Shown piece by piece: positions 40,274 to 41,056 of a stretch of 41,056 nt of DNA. A model generated the notes under the pieces. The model had not been told where the DNA came from and searched no databases. It saw only the letters and a program-made list of their open reading frames with translations. Both the position numbers and the translations under genes were made by a program. The first letter of the stretch is position 1. Each line of letters starts with the position of its first letter. The stretch spans positions 5,917 through 46,972 of the forward strand of contig JACRLJ010000013.1 in assembly GCA_016215105.1 (NCBI GenBank), given 5' to 3'. The stretch comes from Candidatus Hydrogenedentota bacterium (GTDB lineage Bacteria; Hydrogenedentota; Hydrogenedentia; Hydrogenedentales; SLHB01).

Positions 40274-41056
40274 ATGGTGAGGCAATACAGAATTAGCGGG
40301 ACGTTTCGACGCACGGCGTCTAACCTGATCGCATTGGCCGCGTTGGGACTGGCGCCGGCCGCGTTCGCAACGGTCGCTGAGGACTATACCATTAAGGCCA
40401 GCGCCATTGTTCAAGATTCGCCGCCGCAAATCACATTGACGTGGCCCTCCACCAAGGGTGCGCAGCCGATCCAGGTCTACCGGAAATTGGACGAAGACAC
40501 CACTTGGACTCAGCGGTTAAAGACGGACCTCGCTTGCACCGCGACGGAGTACCGCGACGCCAACGTGGCCGTGGGCGTAGCGTACGAGTACATGCTTTAC
40601 CAACCGGAGCTGCGGGGCCGTCCTCCGAAGCGCGGCTATGTCTCTGCAGGCATCCGTGTACCCGCCGTCGACGACTGCGGGAAGATCGTGTTGATTGTCG
40701 AGCGTAGTTGTGCGCTGGTACTTACCGACGAGTTGTCACGGCTCGCTCAAGATCTGATGGGAGACGGCTGGATTGTACGGCGGCACGATGTAGGGCGCTC
40801 CGATCCCGTGACGAGTATTAGGGCTCTCATTCAAGCGGAGTACACGGGAGACTCTGCCCACGTCAAAGCCGTGTTTCTTTTCGGACATGTCCCCGTGCCC
40901 TATTCGGGGAATCTCAATCCTGACGGCCATTCAGAGCATCGCGGGGCTTGGCCGGCCGATGCGTTCTATGGCGCCATGAACGGAGACTGGACCGATCGTC
41001 TGGTCAATGCCGCCACTGCGGCGCGCACGGAAAATCGCAATATCCCGGGGGACGGC
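40274..41056 (+). CDS. Large secreted protein, 3' partial (gingipain/C25-like region)
   Basis: An open frame of 261 codons runs from ATG 40274 off the end of the window. A signal peptide is visible at about residues 1-32 (basic start, then LIALAALGLAPAAFA). Residues about 40-125 look like a fibronectin-type III-like beta domain (ITLTWPSTKGAQPIQVYRKL, then GVAYEYMLYQ). From about 136 the sequence resembles the alpha/beta part of caspase-fold peptidases of the C25 type: KIVLIVERSCALVL, HVKAVFLFGHVPVPYSG, then DGHSEHRGAWPADAFYGAMNGDW. The catalytic region is probably beyond or near the end, so function is unproven. The stop codon is outside the window. Confidence 0.75.
   Translation, partial: MVRQYRISGTFRRTASNLIALAALGLAPAAFATVAEDYTIKASAIVQDSPPQITLTWPSTKGAQPIQVYRKLDEDTTWTQRLKTDLACTATEYRDANVAVGVAYEYMLYQPELRGRPPKRGYVSAGIRVPAVDDCGKIVLIVERSCALVLTDELSRLAQDLMGDGWIVRRHDVGRSDPVTSIRALIQAEYTGDSAHVKAVFLFGHVPVPYSGNLNPDGHSEHRGAWPADAFYGAMNGDWTDRLVNAATAARTENRNIPGDG

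Noticed and set aside
39856-40314. Minus-strand 152-codon open frame overlapping the start of the large secreted protein
   Set aside because: The opposite strand has a clear signal peptide and beta-domain; this frame lacks family features.

Overview
The window is 41 kb of GC-rich bacterial chromosome with genes on both strands and many dispersed intergenic repeats. Gram-negative features include an outer-membrane porin ending in Phe, an O-antigen polymerase/ligase and flagellar switch genes. Together with the secreted glycoside hydrolases, URO-D-family protein, Tat-exported Gfo/Idh/MocA protein, CehA/McbA-type PHP protein and hairpin repeats, this suggests a member of the PVC/Planctomycetes neighbourhood or Hydrogenedentota. 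That assignment is an inference; there is no rRNA or other phylogenetic marker here beyond gltA and tilS.

Layout. 1-5.6 kb: a 5'-truncated O-antigen ligase-like protein, a TPR/zinc-ribbon membrane protein, and a minus-strand cluster of an animal-type glutaminyl-cyclase-like M28 enzyme, a GAF histidine kinase and a tiny membrane protein. 5.8-11.6 kb: a tight minus-strand flagellar operon (fliM, fliN/Y, fliA, small hypothetical, DUF6115/DUF2802-like, FliK-like, FhlB) behind a good sigma-70-type promoter near 11.85 kb. 12.4-14.1 kb: a polysaccharide deacetylase and a GT2 glycosyltransferase. 14.3-20 kb: citrate synthase, a Zn/Cd/Pb-type P-type ATPase, a truncated K+ channel and an MFS transporter. 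20.4-25.4 kb: a large secreted glycosidase-like protein, a URO-D-family protein and a DPM1-like GT2. 25.6-28.3 kb: a minus-strand phosphate-acquisition operon (porin, 66-aa protein, PstS) headed by seven 11-bp direct repeats that look like an extended Pho-box array. 28.5-34.8 kb: PHP-domain protein, Gfo/Idh/MocA oxidoreductase and acyl-CoA-binding protein on the minus strand, then a NPCBM-GH36 alpha-galactosidase. 35.1-37.9 kb: hpt, tilS and a secreted protein built from DUF1559-like sequence motifs. 38-41 kb: a mostly gene-poor stretch holding a 38-codon gene for a lasso-peptide-like precursor (39312-39428), a CAU-anticodon tRNA, and the start of a large secreted protein that runs off the window.

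The most interesting items are (i) the orphan lasso-peptide-like precursor, with a predicted 16-residue core having Gly1 and Asp9; (ii) the seven-unit 11-bp operator array in front of the porin/66-aa/PstS operon; (iii) the DUF1559-motif mosaic protein; (iv) a CehA-like PHP protein whose TDH metal ligand is Arg; and (v) several families of dispersed hairpin repeats shared between distant intergenic regions.
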